From Rathayibacter caricis DSM 15933 (GTDB lineage: Bacteria; Actinomycetota; Actinomycetes; Actinomycetales; Microbacteriaceae), in the NCBI RefSeq assembly GCF_003044275.1, contig NZ_PZPL01000001.1:1240001-1304000 (forward strand): DNA of 64,000 nt, written 5' to 3'. The notes beneath the pieces were generated by a model, which was not told the origin of the DNA, ran no database searches, and saw only the letters and a list, made by a program, of their open reading frames with translations. The translations under genes and the position numbers were made by a program. The first letter of the stretch is position 1. Each line of letters opens with the position of its first letter. Shown here one piece after another: positions 32,004 through 40,938 of this stretch.

Positions 32004-32216
32004 TGCGGTGGCTCCGGCCGGCACCTGCCCGCGCCTCTGCGCCAGGCTCGAAGCGACCCGATCCGCTGCTCGACGAGGACTCGCGACGACGCTGATGCCC
32101 CTGCCGAGCGGAGCGGGAACCGGCGGCCGGCCGTGGAGCAGAACTCCGCGGCGGCCCATCGACGCCACCGGGACGCCGCACCCTCCGGCGACCGCGAGAC
32201 CCTCCAGGAGCCCCGA

Positions 32217-33704
32217 GTGAACCTGACCGATCACCAGCTGCAGGCCGCGACGTGGGAGGACCGTCAGGCGCTCGCCGAGACGATGATCCCGCTGATCGGC
32301 GATCTCTACCGCCGCCGCCGGGTGGTGACGTCGCTGCACGGGACGAGCCTGATCAACCGGTCGACGATCGAGCTGCTGAAGGCGCACCGCTTCGCCCGCC
32401 ACCTGGACGAGTCGGAGCTGTCGCTGGCCGAGACCCTGCCGATCCTGCGGGTCCTGACGCGGCTCGAGCTGGGCGCGGCGTCGATCGACGTCGCGCAGCT
32501 CGCGTTCCTGTTCCGCACGCGGGAGGGGTCCGAGTCGCTGGAGGAGTTCCTCCGGGAGCAGCTCGCCGAGGTCGTGGGCGGGGTGCCGCGGGTCGCGGGC
32601 GGGCAGGGTCCGCGGGACGTGGTCCTGTACGGGTTCGGGCGGATCGGGCGCCTCGTGGCGCGACTCCTGATCGAGCGGGGCGGGCAGAGCTCGACCCTGC
32701 GGCTGCGCGCCGTGGTCGTGCGCCGCGGCTCGGCCGACGATCTGCGCAAGCGCGCGAGCCTGCTCCGGCGCGACTCGGTGCACGGCCCGTTCGCGGGCAC
32801 GATCACGGTGGACGAGGAGAACGACACGATCCTCGCGAACGGGACGCTGCTGAAGTTCCTCTACTCCGACGACCCCGCGAGCATCGACTACCGCGCCCAC
32901 GGGATCGAGGACGCGATCGTCGTGGACAACACGGGCCGCTGGCGCGACGAGGCGGGCCTGGCCCGGCACCTCGAATCGCCCGGTGCCCGGCAGGTGCTGC
33001 TGACCGCGCCGGGCAAGGGCGCGCTGAAGAACATCGTGCACGGCATCAATCACGACGCGATCAGCGCCGACGACCGGATCGTGTCGGCCGCGTCGTGCAC
33101 GACGAACGCGATCACGCCGATCCTGAAGGCGGTGCACGACCTGGTCGGGGTGCGCAGCGGGCACGTCGAGACGGTGCACTCGTTCACCAACGACCAGAAC
33201 CTGATCGACAACTTCCACGCCGGTGATCGCCGCGGCCGCTCGGCGGCGCTCAACATGGTGATCACCGAGACCGGAGCGGCGACCGCCGTCGCGAAGGCCC
33301 TGCCCGAGATGGAGGGACGGCTCACCGGCAGCTCGATCCGGGTTCCCACGCCCGACGTGTCGCTCGCGATCCTGAACCTGCGCACGGAGCGGCCGATCAC
33401 GAGGGACGCGATCAACGCGCACCTGCGCCGCGCCTCCCTGGACTCGCCGCTGCGCCGGCAGATCGACTACCTCGAGTCGCCCGAGATCGTCTCCACCGAC
33501 ATCCTCGGCTCCCGTCATGCGGGCGTCGTCGACGGCCTCGCGACGATCGCCACCGAGGACGGCGTCGTGCTCTACGTCTGGTACGACAACGAGTTCGGCT
33601 ACAGCTGCCAGGTCGTGCGCGTCCTCGAGACCCTGGCCGGCGGCCAGGCGCCGTCGTTCCCGGCCGTCGCGCCCAGGAGGGACCTCGCGCCGGTTCCGGC
33701 GTGA
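32217..33704 (+). CDS. GapB-type glyceraldehyde-3-phosphate dehydrogenase with N-terminal extension
   Basis: 495 residues from GTG at 32217 (AGGAG 7 bases upstream). The first ~130 residues are a helical extension, as in the long Corynebacterium GapB type. The GAPDH domain begins at VVLYGFGRIGRLVARLL. The catalytic Cys294 is in SAASCTTNAI, with VHSFTNDQNLIDN, RVPTPDVSLAIL and YDNEFGYS following. Long forms generally act in the gluconeogenic direction with NADP(H). The standard glycolytic gap gene is not in this window. Two hairpins follow. It is monocistronic. Confidence 0.88.
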   Translation: MNLTDHQLQAATWEDRQALAETMIPLIGDLYRRRRVVTSLHGTSLINRSTIELLKAHRFARHLDESELSLAETLPILRVLTRLELGAASIDVAQLAFLFRTREGSESLEEFLREQLAEVVGGVPRVAGGQGPRDVVLYGFGRIGRLVARLLIERGGQSSTLRLRAVVVRRGSADDLRKRASLLRRDSVHGPFAGTITVDEENDTILANGTLLKFLYSDDPASIDYRAHGIEDAIVVDNTGRWRDEAGLARHLESPGARQVLLTAPGKGALKNIVHGINHDAISADDRIVSAASCTTNAITPILKAVHDLVGVRSGHVETVHSFTNDQNLIDNFHAGDRRGRSAALNMVITETGAATAVAKALPEMEGRLTGSSIRVPTPDVSLAILNLRTERPITRDAINAHLRRASLDSPLRRQIDYLESPEIVSTDILGSRHAGVVDGLATIATEDGVVLYVWYDNEFGYSCQVVRVLETLAGGQAPSFPAVAPRRDLAPVPA

Positions 33705-33714
33705 GCGCAGACCA

Positions 33715-33800
33715 CCGGGACCGTCCTGTCCCGGGCTGAACGGGAGCGGGCGTCCGCGTCCGCTCCTCGGGCCGGGGTGTCTGGAGGGTCGCCCCGGCCC
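33715..33800 (+). terminator. Tandem hairpins after the GAPDH gene
   Basis: The first is CCGGGAC (33715-33721) with GTCCCGG (33728-33734), 6-base loop. The second is GGGCCGGGG (33769-33777) with CCCCGGCCC (33792-33800), 14-base loop. Both stems are perfect and begin 11 and 65 bases after the stop codon. Confidence 0.6.
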
Positions 33801-33910
33801 CACTCCGCTGCGCCGTGACCGCCGTATAGCGTGAGCGGAGGGAGTCGCCGCCGTCGAGCGTGCCGGGCCGCCGCGTGCGGGAGCGACCGCCGGACGAGGG
33901 GGAGGCCGCG

Positions 33911-34333
33911 ATGGATCTCGAGATCGGGCGCGGCCTGACGATCCCGGCGTCGGAGCTGCAGTGGCGCTTCTCGCGGTCGTCCGGGCCGGGCGGGCAGCAC
34001 GTGAACACGTCCGACAGCCGCGTGCAGCTGACCTGGGACGTGGCGGGATCGGCGGTGCTCGGCGAGGAGCAGCGGGCGCGCCTCCTGGAGCGGCTGGAGC
34101 GGCGGCTGGTCGCGGGGACCGTGACCGTGACGGTGTCGGAGCAGCGGTCGCAGCTGCGGAACCGCGAGGCGGCACTCGAGTCGCTGCGCGGGCTGGTGAG
34201 CGCGGCGCTGGCGCCCCCGGCGGCTCCGCGGCGCCCGACCCGGCCGACCCGCGGATCGGCCCGGCGCCACCTGGCGGCGAAGCAGCAGCGGTCGGCGACG
34301 AAGCGGCAGCGGCGGCGTCCGACGGACGACTGA
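33911..34333 (+). CDS. arfB: ArfB-like peptidyl-tRNA hydrolase (ribosome rescue)
   Basis: 140 residues from ATG at 33911 with GGGGGAGG upstream. Class I release-factor catalytic domain with the GGQ motif at 27-29 in SRSSGPGGQHVN, then RVQLTWDV and the VTVSEQRSQLRNREAAL helix. A very basic C-terminal tail (ARRHLAAKQQRSATKRQRRR) is the part that enters the empty mRNA channel in ArfB/YaeJ. There is no stop-codon-reading domain, so it should release peptides from stalled ribosomes. The length and tail match the family. Confidence 0.9.
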   Translation: MDLEIGRGLTIPASELQWRFSRSSGPGGQHVNTSDSRVQLTWDVAGSAVLGEEQRARLLERLERRLVAGTVTVTVSEQRSQLRNREAALESLRGLVSAALAPPAAPRRPTRPTRGSARRHLAAKQQRSATKRQRRRPTDD

Positions 34334-34396
34334 CGGGGGCGCGCTGGCACAATGGTGCAGCGTCCGTCCTGGCGCGGTCGGCCGGAGGGGGAGCGG

Positions 34397-35407
34397 ATGC
34401 AGCGAGTCACGCTGGCCCACGTCGCCGCGCGCGCGGGCGTCTCGCCCACCGCGGCGTCCCTGATCCTCAACGGCAAGCAGAACACCGGGCTGAGTGCCGA
34501 CACGCACAAGCGCGTCGTCGAGGCGGCGTCCGAGCTCAACTACCGGCCCAACCTGATGGCCCGCGGTCTGCGCGTCGAGAGGTCCGCGACGCTGGGCTTC
34601 GTCTCGGACCGCATCGCGTCGTCCCGGTACGCCGGATCGATGATCCGCGGCGCCCTGCAGACGGCCCGCTCGCGCGATCACACCATGTTCGTCACCGAGA
34701 CCGACGGCGACCGCGGCGAGCAGGACCGCGCGATCGAGGCGCTGCTCGACCGGCAGGTCGACGCCATCGTGCTCGCGACCGTCACCGGGCGGGTGGAGCT
34801 TCCCCGGCAGCCGCTGCCGGTGCCGCTCGTCCTGCTGAACGGGACGACGGGAGCCGACGAGTACGCGGCCGTCCTCCCCGACGAGGAGGGCGGCGCCCGC
34901 CAGGCCGCGCAGCACCTGATCGGTCTGGGACACCGTCGGGTGCACGTCCTGGGCACCTCCGATCCCGTGCACTGGACGATCCCGGTGCGCCGCCGGATCG
35001 AGAGCCTCCACCGCGAGTTCGCCGAGCACGGCGTCGACGTGGTCGACGTGGACCTCGACGAGCCGGTGTGGGATCCGGACACCGGCTTCGACACGGCGAC
35101 CCGCGCGGTGCGCGACCACGGTCCGGTCACGGCGGTCGTCGCGCTGAACGACTCCCTCTCCGCGGGCGCGTACGAGGGGTTCCGCGCAGCGGGCCTGGAC
35201 GTCCCGCGGGACGTCTCCGTCGTCTCCTTCGACGACGACGAGATCGTGTCGTTCCTCCGCCCTCGGCTGACGACGGTCGCGCTGCCCTTCGAGGCCATGG
35301 GCCGGCGCGCGATCGAGCTCGCCCTCGGCGGTGCGCCGGAGCCGCGCGAGCACCTCGAACCGATGACCCTGCGGCTGCGCGCGTCCACGCGTCCGGCCTC
35401 CGCCTAG
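34397..35407 (+). CDS. LacI-family transcriptional regulator
   Basis: 336 residues from ATG at 34397 (GGAGGGGGAG upstream). The N-terminal HTH is VTLAHVAARAGVSPTAASLILNG, with the hinge helix LNYRPNLMARGLR. A periplasmic-binding-protein-like sensor follows (TLGFVSDRIASSRYAGSMIRGAL, SVVSFDDDEIVSFLRPRLTTV). It should repress the transporter operon that starts 109 bases downstream and respond to a sugar. The palindrome CCTAAATCCATTTAGG at the start of that operon is the obvious operator. No such palindrome was noticed before its own gene. Confidence 0.9.
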   Translation: MQRVTLAHVAARAGVSPTAASLILNGKQNTGLSADTHKRVVEAASELNYRPNLMARGLRVERSATLGFVSDRIASSRYAGSMIRGALQTARSRDHTMFVTETDGDRGEQDRAIEALLDRQVDAIVLATVTGRVELPRQPLPVPLVLLNGTTGADEYAAVLPDEEGGARQAAQHLIGLGHRRVHVLGTSDPVHWTIPVRRRIESLHREFAEHGVDVVDVDLDEPVWDPDTGFDTATRAVRDHGPVTAVVALNDSLSAGAYEGFRAAGLDVPRDVSVVSFDDDEIVSFLRPRLTTVALPFEAMGRRAIELALGGAPEPREHLEPMTLRLRASTRPASA

Positions 35408-35436
35408 GCCTCTCCGGCGGTCTCTCCTCCTGCCGA

Positions 35437-35483
35437 TTGACATCGGATCGCTGCCCGTGCATCCTTACCTAAATCCATTTAGG
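35437..35483 (+). promoter_or_regulatory. Promoter with LacI-type operator for the ABC transporter operon
   Basis: TTGACA (35437-35442) is a perfect -35. Seventeen bases on, CATCCT (35460-35465) is a weak -10. Immediately after it CCTAAATCCATTTAGG (35468-35483) is a perfect 7+2+7 palindrome that would cover the transcription start, a classical repressor position. The first gene starts 33 bases later behind ACGGAGGACAG. Confidence 0.7.
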
Positions 35484-35515
35484 CGCTGATGCCTACACGA
35501 TCCAACGGAGGACAG

Positions 35516-37135
35516 ATGGACAACTCGCGCGCCCTCAGCGGTGCCCTTCCCACTCGCACCGGCCGCCCGAGCACCCGCTCGGCCGGTCGGTCGGTCGCGA
35601 TCGCCGCGGCCGGATCGCTCCTGCTCGCGCTCGCCGGATGCGCCCCGGGCGCGGGTGCCGGCGGGAGCGCCGGCGCCGGCTACGACGGCGACACGCTCAC
35701 CTTCGCGACGTCGGCCGTCCCGCCGTCGCTCAACCCCGCCCTCGGCGACCCCGCCTACTCGCTCGCCTACCAGTGGGCGTACGACCCGCTGGTCGTCCTC
35801 ACGGGCGACGGCTCGTACGCGCCGGGTCTCGCCGAGAAGTGGGGCTACGTCGGCGAGGGCAACACCGTCTACGAGATCACCCTCCGCGACGGCGTCGTGT
35901 TCAGCGACGGAGCCGTCCTGGACGCCGAGGCGCTGAAGACCTACCTCGACTACGCGCGTTCGCAGGCCCTGGGCACGCCCACCACGCTGCTCGCGGCCGT
36001 CGACACCGTCGAGGTCGTCGATCCGCTCACGGTCCGCCTGACGCTGTCGCGCCCCGACCCCGGCCTCACCTTCGCGTTCGCGCAGCCGTTCGGCGCGGGC
36101 TACGTGATCAGCCCGAAGGCGATCGAGGACCCCACCTCGCTCGACGCCGACACCGCCGGAGCCGGGCCGTACATGCTCGACGAGGAGCAGACCGTCGCGG
36201 GCGACCACTACACGTTCGTGCCGAACCCCGAGTACTGGGACGCCGAGCGCCAGCACTGGACGAGCGTCACCCTCCGCGTGATCGCGAACTCCTCCTCCAC
36301 CATCCAGGCCATGCAGTCCGGTCAGGTCCAGGCGGCGCTCGGCGACGCGACCACCCTGGCCGCCGCCGAGAAGGCGGGGCTCGTCGTCATCGATCCGCCC
36401 CAGGCCCTCAGCGGCATCAACCTCGCCGACCGCGGCGGGAAGCTGTCGGAACCGCTCGGCGACGTGCGCGTCCGCCAGGCCCTCAACATGGCGGTCGACC
36501 GCGAGACGATCGCCCAGGCGCTCTACGGATCAGCGGACCTCGCCCTCTCGCAGTACGCCCTCGACGGCCAGGCGGGCTTCGACCCCGAGCTGGCGGAGGA
36601 GTACCCCTACGACCCCGAGCGGGCGAAGGAGCTGCTCGCCGAGGCCGGCTACCCGGACGGCTTCACCCTGCCGGTGCTCACCGCGAGCCTCGCGGGGCTC
36701 GACAAGCTGACGCAGGCCGTCGCCGGCCAGCTCGAGGAGGTCGGAGTGACGCTCGAGCTGACGACGAAGGCCACCGCGCCCGACTACTTCACCTCGATGA
36801 CCTCCGGCGAGTTCCCGGCCGCGGTCATCGGCTACGGACTGGCCGACATGAACTCGCTGTACTCCGGATTCGTGAACCCGGCGGGGCCCTTCAACTGGTT
36901 CCAGACGGTCGATCCGGAGCTCGACGCCCTCTACACCGAGTACCGCACCGCCGACGAGGCGACCGGCGACGAGCTGCAGAAGCAGATCAACCGCCGTCTC
37001 GTCGAGCAGGCGTGGACGATCCCGGTCGTCGGCGCGCCGCTGAGCTACTACACGGTGCAGGGTCTCGAGGGCTTCGACGCCACGTCGGCGAACGGCGGAG
37101 TCCCGCTGATCACCGACCTGCGCCCGGCCGAGTGA
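35516..37135 (+). CDS. ABC transporter substrate-binding lipoprotein (SBP family 5)
   Basis: 539 residues. Lipoprotein signal with lipobox LALAGC (Cys ~42). The mature part is a family 5 (oligopeptide/nickel/sugar) binding protein: AYQWAYDPLVVLTGDG, the EITLRDGVVFSDGAVLDAE stretch, and VRQALNMAVDRETIAQALYG, all standard. The family binds peptides, nickel or oligosaccharides. The downstream glycoside hydrolase and esterases favour an oligosaccharide. It is first gene of the operon, 13 bases before the permease gene. Confidence 0.88.
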   Translation: MDNSRALSGALPTRTGRPSTRSAGRSVAIAAAGSLLLALAGCAPGAGAGGSAGAGYDGDTLTFATSAVPPSLNPALGDPAYSLAYQWAYDPLVVLTGDGSYAPGLAEKWGYVGEGNTVYEITLRDGVVFSDGAVLDAEALKTYLDYARSQALGTPTTLLAAVDTVEVVDPLTVRLTLSRPDPGLTFAFAQPFGAGYVISPKAIEDPTSLDADTAGAGPYMLDEEQTVAGDHYTFVPNPEYWDAERQHWTSVTLRVIANSSSTIQAMQSGQVQAALGDATTLAAAEKAGLVVIDPPQALSGINLADRGGKLSEPLGDVRVRQALNMAVDRETIAQALYGSADLALSQYALDGQAGFDPELAEEYPYDPERAKELLAEAGYPDGFTLPVLTASLAGLDKLTQAVAGQLEEVGVTLELTTKATAPDYFTSMTSGEFPAAVIGYGLADMNSLYSGFVNPAGPFNWFQTVDPELDALYTEYRTADEATGDELQKQINRRLVEQAWTIPVVGAPLSYYTVQGLEGFDATSANGGVPLITDLRPAE

Positions 37136-37148
37136 GGACTCCGTCACC

Positions 37149-38087
37149 GTGCTGAGGTTGACCCTGCGCAGACTCGCGCTCTCGATCCCGCTGGCCCTGG
37201 TCGCGTCGATGATCTCGTTCGTCCTCATCCCCTTCCTCCCCGGGGACGCGGCCCGAGCGCTCGCCGGCCCCACCGCCTCCGCCGAGCAGCTCGCCGCGAT
37301 CCGCGAGGAGCTGGGCCTGAACCTGCCCCTCTGGGAGCAGTACTGGAACTGGCTGACCGCCGCGGTCCGCGGTGATCTCGGGACCTCGCTGATCAGCCGT
37401 CAGCCGGTGACGGAGATCCTCAACTCCCGCCTCGAGCCGTCGCTGTCGCTCATCATCGGGGCCACTCTTGTGGCCGCGGTGGTGGGCGTGGCGATGGGGG
37501 TGCGCGCCGCCCGGCGCGGCGTCCTCGGCCGCGTCGTCGACTCCACCTCCCTCGTCGCCCTGGCGATCCCGGACTTCTGGCTGGGCCTCGTCCTGGTCGT
37601 GGTCTTCGCCGTCCAGCTGGGCTGGCTGCCGCCCACCGGGTACGTCTCGCTCGGCACCGATCCCGGGCTCTGGCTGCAGAGCCTGGTCCTCCCGGTGGTC
37701 ACCCTGTCCCTCCCCGCGCTGGCGCGCGTCGCCAAGCAGACCCGCGACTCGATGGGCACCGCGCTCGACGGCACCTTCGTGCGCACCCTGCGGGCGGCCG
37801 CGATCCCGGAGTGGTCGATCACCTACCGCCACGCCCTCCGCAACGCCGCCGTCCCGATCCTGACCGTCATCGGACTGGTCTTCGTCGGAGCGCTGAGCGG
37901 GACCGTCGCCGTCGAGTCGATCTTCGCGATCCCGGGCCTGGGCAGCGCCGCCGTCCAGGCGACCTCGTCGCGGGACCTTCCCCTGATCCAGGGCGTCGTC
38001 GTCTACTTCACGGTCATCACGATCGTCGTCAACCTTCTCGTCGACCTGGCCTACGGCTACTTCAACCCCCGAGTGAGAGTGAAATGA
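37149..38087 (+). CDS. ABC transporter permease (DppB-type)
   Basis: 312 residues from GTG at 37149, six predicted membrane helices. The N-terminal FLPGDAARALAGPTAS segment and the cytoplasmic EAA-type loop (AAAIPEWSITYRHALRNAAVPILTVIG) are typical of DppB/OppB permeases. It ends in an ATGA overlap with the next gene, so translation is coupled. It pairs with the permease half of the following fusion protein to form the channel. Confidence 0.9.
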   Translation: MLRLTLRRLALSIPLALVASMISFVLIPFLPGDAARALAGPTASAEQLAAIREELGLNLPLWEQYWNWLTAAVRGDLGTSLISRQPVTEILNSRLEPSLSLIIGATLVAAVVGVAMGVRAARRGVLGRVVDSTSLVALAIPDFWLGLVLVVVFAVQLGWLPPTGYVSLGTDPGLWLQSLVLPVVTLSLPALARVAKQTRDSMGTALDGTFVRTLRAAAIPEWSITYRHALRNAAVPILTVIGLVFVGALSGTVAVESIFAIPGLGSAAVQATSSRDLPLIQGVVVYFTVITIVVNLLVDLAYGYFNPRVRVK

Positions 38088-40024
38088 CCGAGTCCACGAC
38101 CGCCATCGCCGTCGGCCACGCGAAGGCCTCCCGATCGAGCTGGGCGGCCAGGACCTGGCGCGACCAGCCGCTGGGAGTCGTCGCCGCCGGCTACATCCTG
38201 CTCGTTGCGGTCCTGGGGGCGCTCGCTCCCGTGATCGCGCCGTACCCCGCCGGGAAGCAGGACCTCCTCGCGACGCTCAGCGGCCCCACCGCCGAGCACC
38301 TGCTCGGCACCGACACCCTCGGCCGGGACATCCTCAGCCGGCTGCTCCACGGAACGATCCCGTCGCTGGGCTACGCCCTGATCGCGCTGGCCGTGTTCCT
38401 GCTCGTGGGCGTCCCGTTCGGGATCGTCGCGGGGTACGTCGGCGGGCGCATCGACGGGATCATCAGCCGCGTGGGCGAGATCGCGCTGTCGATCCCGGTC
38501 GTCATCATCCTGCTCGTGGTGCTCGCGGTCTTCTCCTCCAACCCGGTCGCCGCCATGGTGACGCTCGGCGTCCTCGCGGCACCGGGGCTCGTCCGCGTCG
38601 CCCGCGGAGCGACCCTGGTGGTGCGCGAGGAGGCCTTCGTCACCGCGGCGACGGTCTCGGGCGTGCGTCCCTCGAGGATCATGGGCACGCACGTGCTGCG
38701 GCGGGTCCTCGGCCCGCTCCTGGTGCAGGCGTCGCTGTTCCTCGGCTCGGCCCTGGTCGTCCAGGCCGCGCTCGCCTTCCTCGGCCTGCTCTCCTCCGGA
38801 GACGATCCGACCTGGGGAGGGATGATCGGCGAGGCGTCTCAGGTCGTCTCGTTCACGTCGTGGCCGCTGCTCCCGCCCGGCCTCGCGATCATCCTGATGG
38901 TCCTCGCGTTCGGCATCGTCGGAGACGCGGTGCGCGACTCCACGGCCGACGAGAGCACTCCGCGCGTCCGGCGGCGGACGCGGGCGGTCTCCGACGGCAC
39001 CGCGACATCCGCGTCGACCTCCTCGCTCGACGACACCTCCGGCGACCACCTGCTCGAGGTGCACGACCTCCGCGTCGTCCTCGACGGCGGAGTGGCACTC
39101 GTCGACGGGGCCTCGTTCACCGTCGACCGCGGAGAGGTCGTCGCGGTCGTGGGGGAGTCGGGCTGCGGCAAGTCGGTCACCGCTCTGGCGGTCCTGGGCC
39201 TGCTCCCGCACGGGCTGGAGGTCGAGAGCGGCAGCGTCGTCTTCGACGGAGTCGACCTGACCCGGGGCGGCCCCTCCGCCTACTCCGCCCTCCGCGGCAG
39301 CGGGATCGGCTACGTCGCGCAGGACGCCCTCGGCAGCCTCGATCCGACGCACTCGATCGGCAGCCACCTCCGCGAGGTGATCACCCGGCACGAGAAGCTC
39401 GCGTCGGCCGCGACCCGCGCTCGGGCGCAGGAGCTGCTCGCGCAGGTCCGCATCCCCGATCCCGACCGCGTCCTCGCCCTCTACCCGCACGAGATCTCGG
39501 GAGGCATGGCGCAACGGGTCAACATCGCTCTCGCCCTCGCCGGTCGACCGCGCCTCATCGTCGCCGACGAGCCCACCACCGCCCTCGACGTCACCGTCCA
39601 GGCCGAGATCCTGCGGCTGCTGCGCGACCTCCAGCGCGAGAGCGGGATGAGCGTCCTGATCATCACGCACAACTGGGGGGTCGTCGCCGACATCGCCGAC
39701 CGCGCCGTCGTCATGTACGCGGGCGAGGTCGTCGAGCGCGGGACCGTCCACGACGTGTTCGACACCCCGCGCTTCCCGTACACCGCGGCCCTCCTCGCCG
39801 CCGACCCGAGCACGGCGGCTCCGAGAGAGCGGCTGACCACGATCGCCGGGCGCGTCCCCGCGCCGGGCGACCGCCCGGTGGGCTGCCGGTTCGCCGGCCG
39901 CTGCGCCTTCGCCACCCGGGAGTGCACGAGCGCTCCGATCCCGCTGCGGCGGGTCGACCCGGGATCCGTCACCCGCTGCATCCGCGTGGAGCAGCTGGTC
40001 GAGCAGGGAGCCCTGACCCGATGA
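38084..40024 (+). CDS. Fused ABC permease (DppC-type) and ATPase (DppD-type)
   Basis: 646 residues. Residues ~1-290 are a DppC-type permease with LLGTDTLGRDILSRLLHG and the coupling loop VSGVRPSRIMGTHVLRRVL. A ~40-residue charged linker follows. Residues ~325-646 are an ATPase: Walker A VGESGCGKSVTA, Q-loop YVAQDAL, signature ISGGMAQRVNIALAL, Walker B RLIVADEPTTALD, and the oligopeptide-type C-terminal Cys cluster (CRFAGRCAFATRECTS). The fusion ties channel and motor in one chain; it occurs in some actinobacteria. Its start overlaps the upstream stop (ATGA) and its stop overlaps the next start. Confidence 0.9.
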   Translation: MTESTTAIAVGHAKASRSSWAARTWRDQPLGVVAAGYILLVAVLGALAPVIAPYPAGKQDLLATLSGPTAEHLLGTDTLGRDILSRLLHGTIPSLGYALIALAVFLLVGVPFGIVAGYVGGRIDGIISRVGEIALSIPVVIILLVVLAVFSSNPVAAMVTLGVLAAPGLVRVARGATLVVREEAFVTAATVSGVRPSRIMGTHVLRRVLGPLLVQASLFLGSALVVQAALAFLGLLSSGDDPTWGGMIGEASQVVSFTSWPLLPPGLAIILMVLAFGIVGDAVRDSTADESTPRVRRRTRAVSDGTATSASTSSLDDTSGDHLLEVHDLRVVLDGGVALVDGASFTVDRGEVVAVVGESGCGKSVTALAVLGLLPHGLEVESGSVVFDGVDLTRGGPSAYSALRGSGIGYVAQDALGSLDPTHSIGSHLREVITRHEKLASAATRARAQELLAQVRIPDPDRVLALYPHEISGGMAQRVNIALALAGRPRLIVADEPTTALDVTVQAEILRLLRDLQRESGMSVLIITHNWGVVADIADRAVVMYAGEVVERGTVHDVFDTPRFPYTAALLAADPSTAAPRERLTTIAGRVPAPGDRPVGCRFAGRCAFATRECTSAPIPLRRVDPGSVTRCIRVEQLVEQGALTR

Positions 40025-40875
40025 GCACCGCACCGACCACCCCGGCCGACGCGCCGGTCCTCACTGCCGAGGACATCACGGTCCGCTACCGCCGCGGCCG
40101 CACCGACTTCCTCGCCCTCGACGGCGTGAGCATCACCGTGCCGCGCGCCACGACCGTCGGCCTCGTCGGCGAGTCGGGATCCGGGAAGTCGACCCTGGCC
40201 AAGGCGATCCTCGGTCTCACTCCGATCGCCTCGGGCCGGGTCACCCTGCTCGGGGAGGACGTCACCCGGCTCACCGGGCGCCACCGCCGCCGGCTCGGCA
40301 GGACCCTGCAGGCCGTGTTCCAGGACCCCAACACGTCGCTGAACCCCTCGTTCACGATCGGCCGCAGCCTGATCGAGCCGCTGCGCGCGCAGGGCCTGCT
40401 CGGCTCGGTGGACGCCGCCTCCCGGATCACCGACGTGCTGAACGCGGTGGGCATGGAGGCCGACGTCGCCCGACGCCGACCGCGGCAGTTCTCGGGTGGC
40501 CAGCGCCAGCGGATCTCGATGGCGCGCGCCCTGATCACCGATCCGCAGGTCGTGGTCTGCGACGAGGCCGTCAGTGCCCTGGACCTCTCGGTGCAGGCGC
40601 AGGTCCTGAACCTGCTGTCGGACCTCCAGCAGCAGCGCGGGCTGAGCTACCTCTTCATCTCGCACGACATGTCCGTGGTGAAGCACCTCTGCCACGAGGT
40701 GACGGTGCTGTACCGCGGGCGGATCAAGGAGTCCGGGCCGACCGCCTCGGTCACCTCCTCGCCCCGCGACCCGTACACGCGGGCGCTACTCCTGGCGGCT
40801 CCGATCGCGGATCCGCGCCGTCAGCGCGAGCGTCGCGCCGCGGAGACCGCCGGCGACTCCTCCACCGCGGCCTGA
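40021..40875 (+). CDS. ABC transporter ATP-binding protein (DppF-type)
   Basis: 284 residues from ATG at 40021, overlapping the previous TGA. Walker A VGESGSGKSTLAKAI, Q-loop AVFQDPNTSLNP, signature FSGGQRQRISMARAL, Walker B QVVVCDEAVSALD and H-loop FISHDMSVV are all present. It should dimerise with the ATPase half of the fused protein. It ends without the C-terminal cysteine cluster seen in that protein. A 63-base gap leads to the glycoside hydrolase gene on the same strand. Confidence 0.92.
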   Translation: MSTAPTTPADAPVLTAEDITVRYRRGRTDFLALDGVSITVPRATTVGLVGESGSGKSTLAKAILGLTPIASGRVTLLGEDVTRLTGRHRRRLGRTLQAVFQDPNTSLNPSFTIGRSLIEPLRAQGLLGSVDAASRITDVLNAVGMEADVARRRPRQFSGGQRQRISMARALITDPQVVVCDEAVSALDLSVQAQVLNLLSDLQQQRGLSYLFISHDMSVVKHLCHEVTVLYRGRIKESGPTASVTSSPRDPYTRALLLAAPIADPRRQRERRAAETAGDSSTAA

Positions 40876-40938
40876 CCGGCTCCCCTCGGCGGGTCGGCGA
40901 CCGCCGCTCCGCTCACCCCTTCCCGAAGGACGTCACCC

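Larger units (their letters stand above)
31707..32216. other. 510-base divergent spacer
   Basis: Contains a palindromic repeat at 31800-31836 and the promoter region of the GAPDH gene. The frame upstream of GTG 32217 (to 32133) is open but lacks a ribosome site. No gene is seen on either strand. Confidence 0.5.

Noticed and set aside
30954..34352. Minus-strand frame of 1132 codons reaching across the GAPDH gene
   Set aside because: Only the part from GTG 31706 encodes the glycosyltransferase. The upstream extension is antisense to GAPDH and ArfB.
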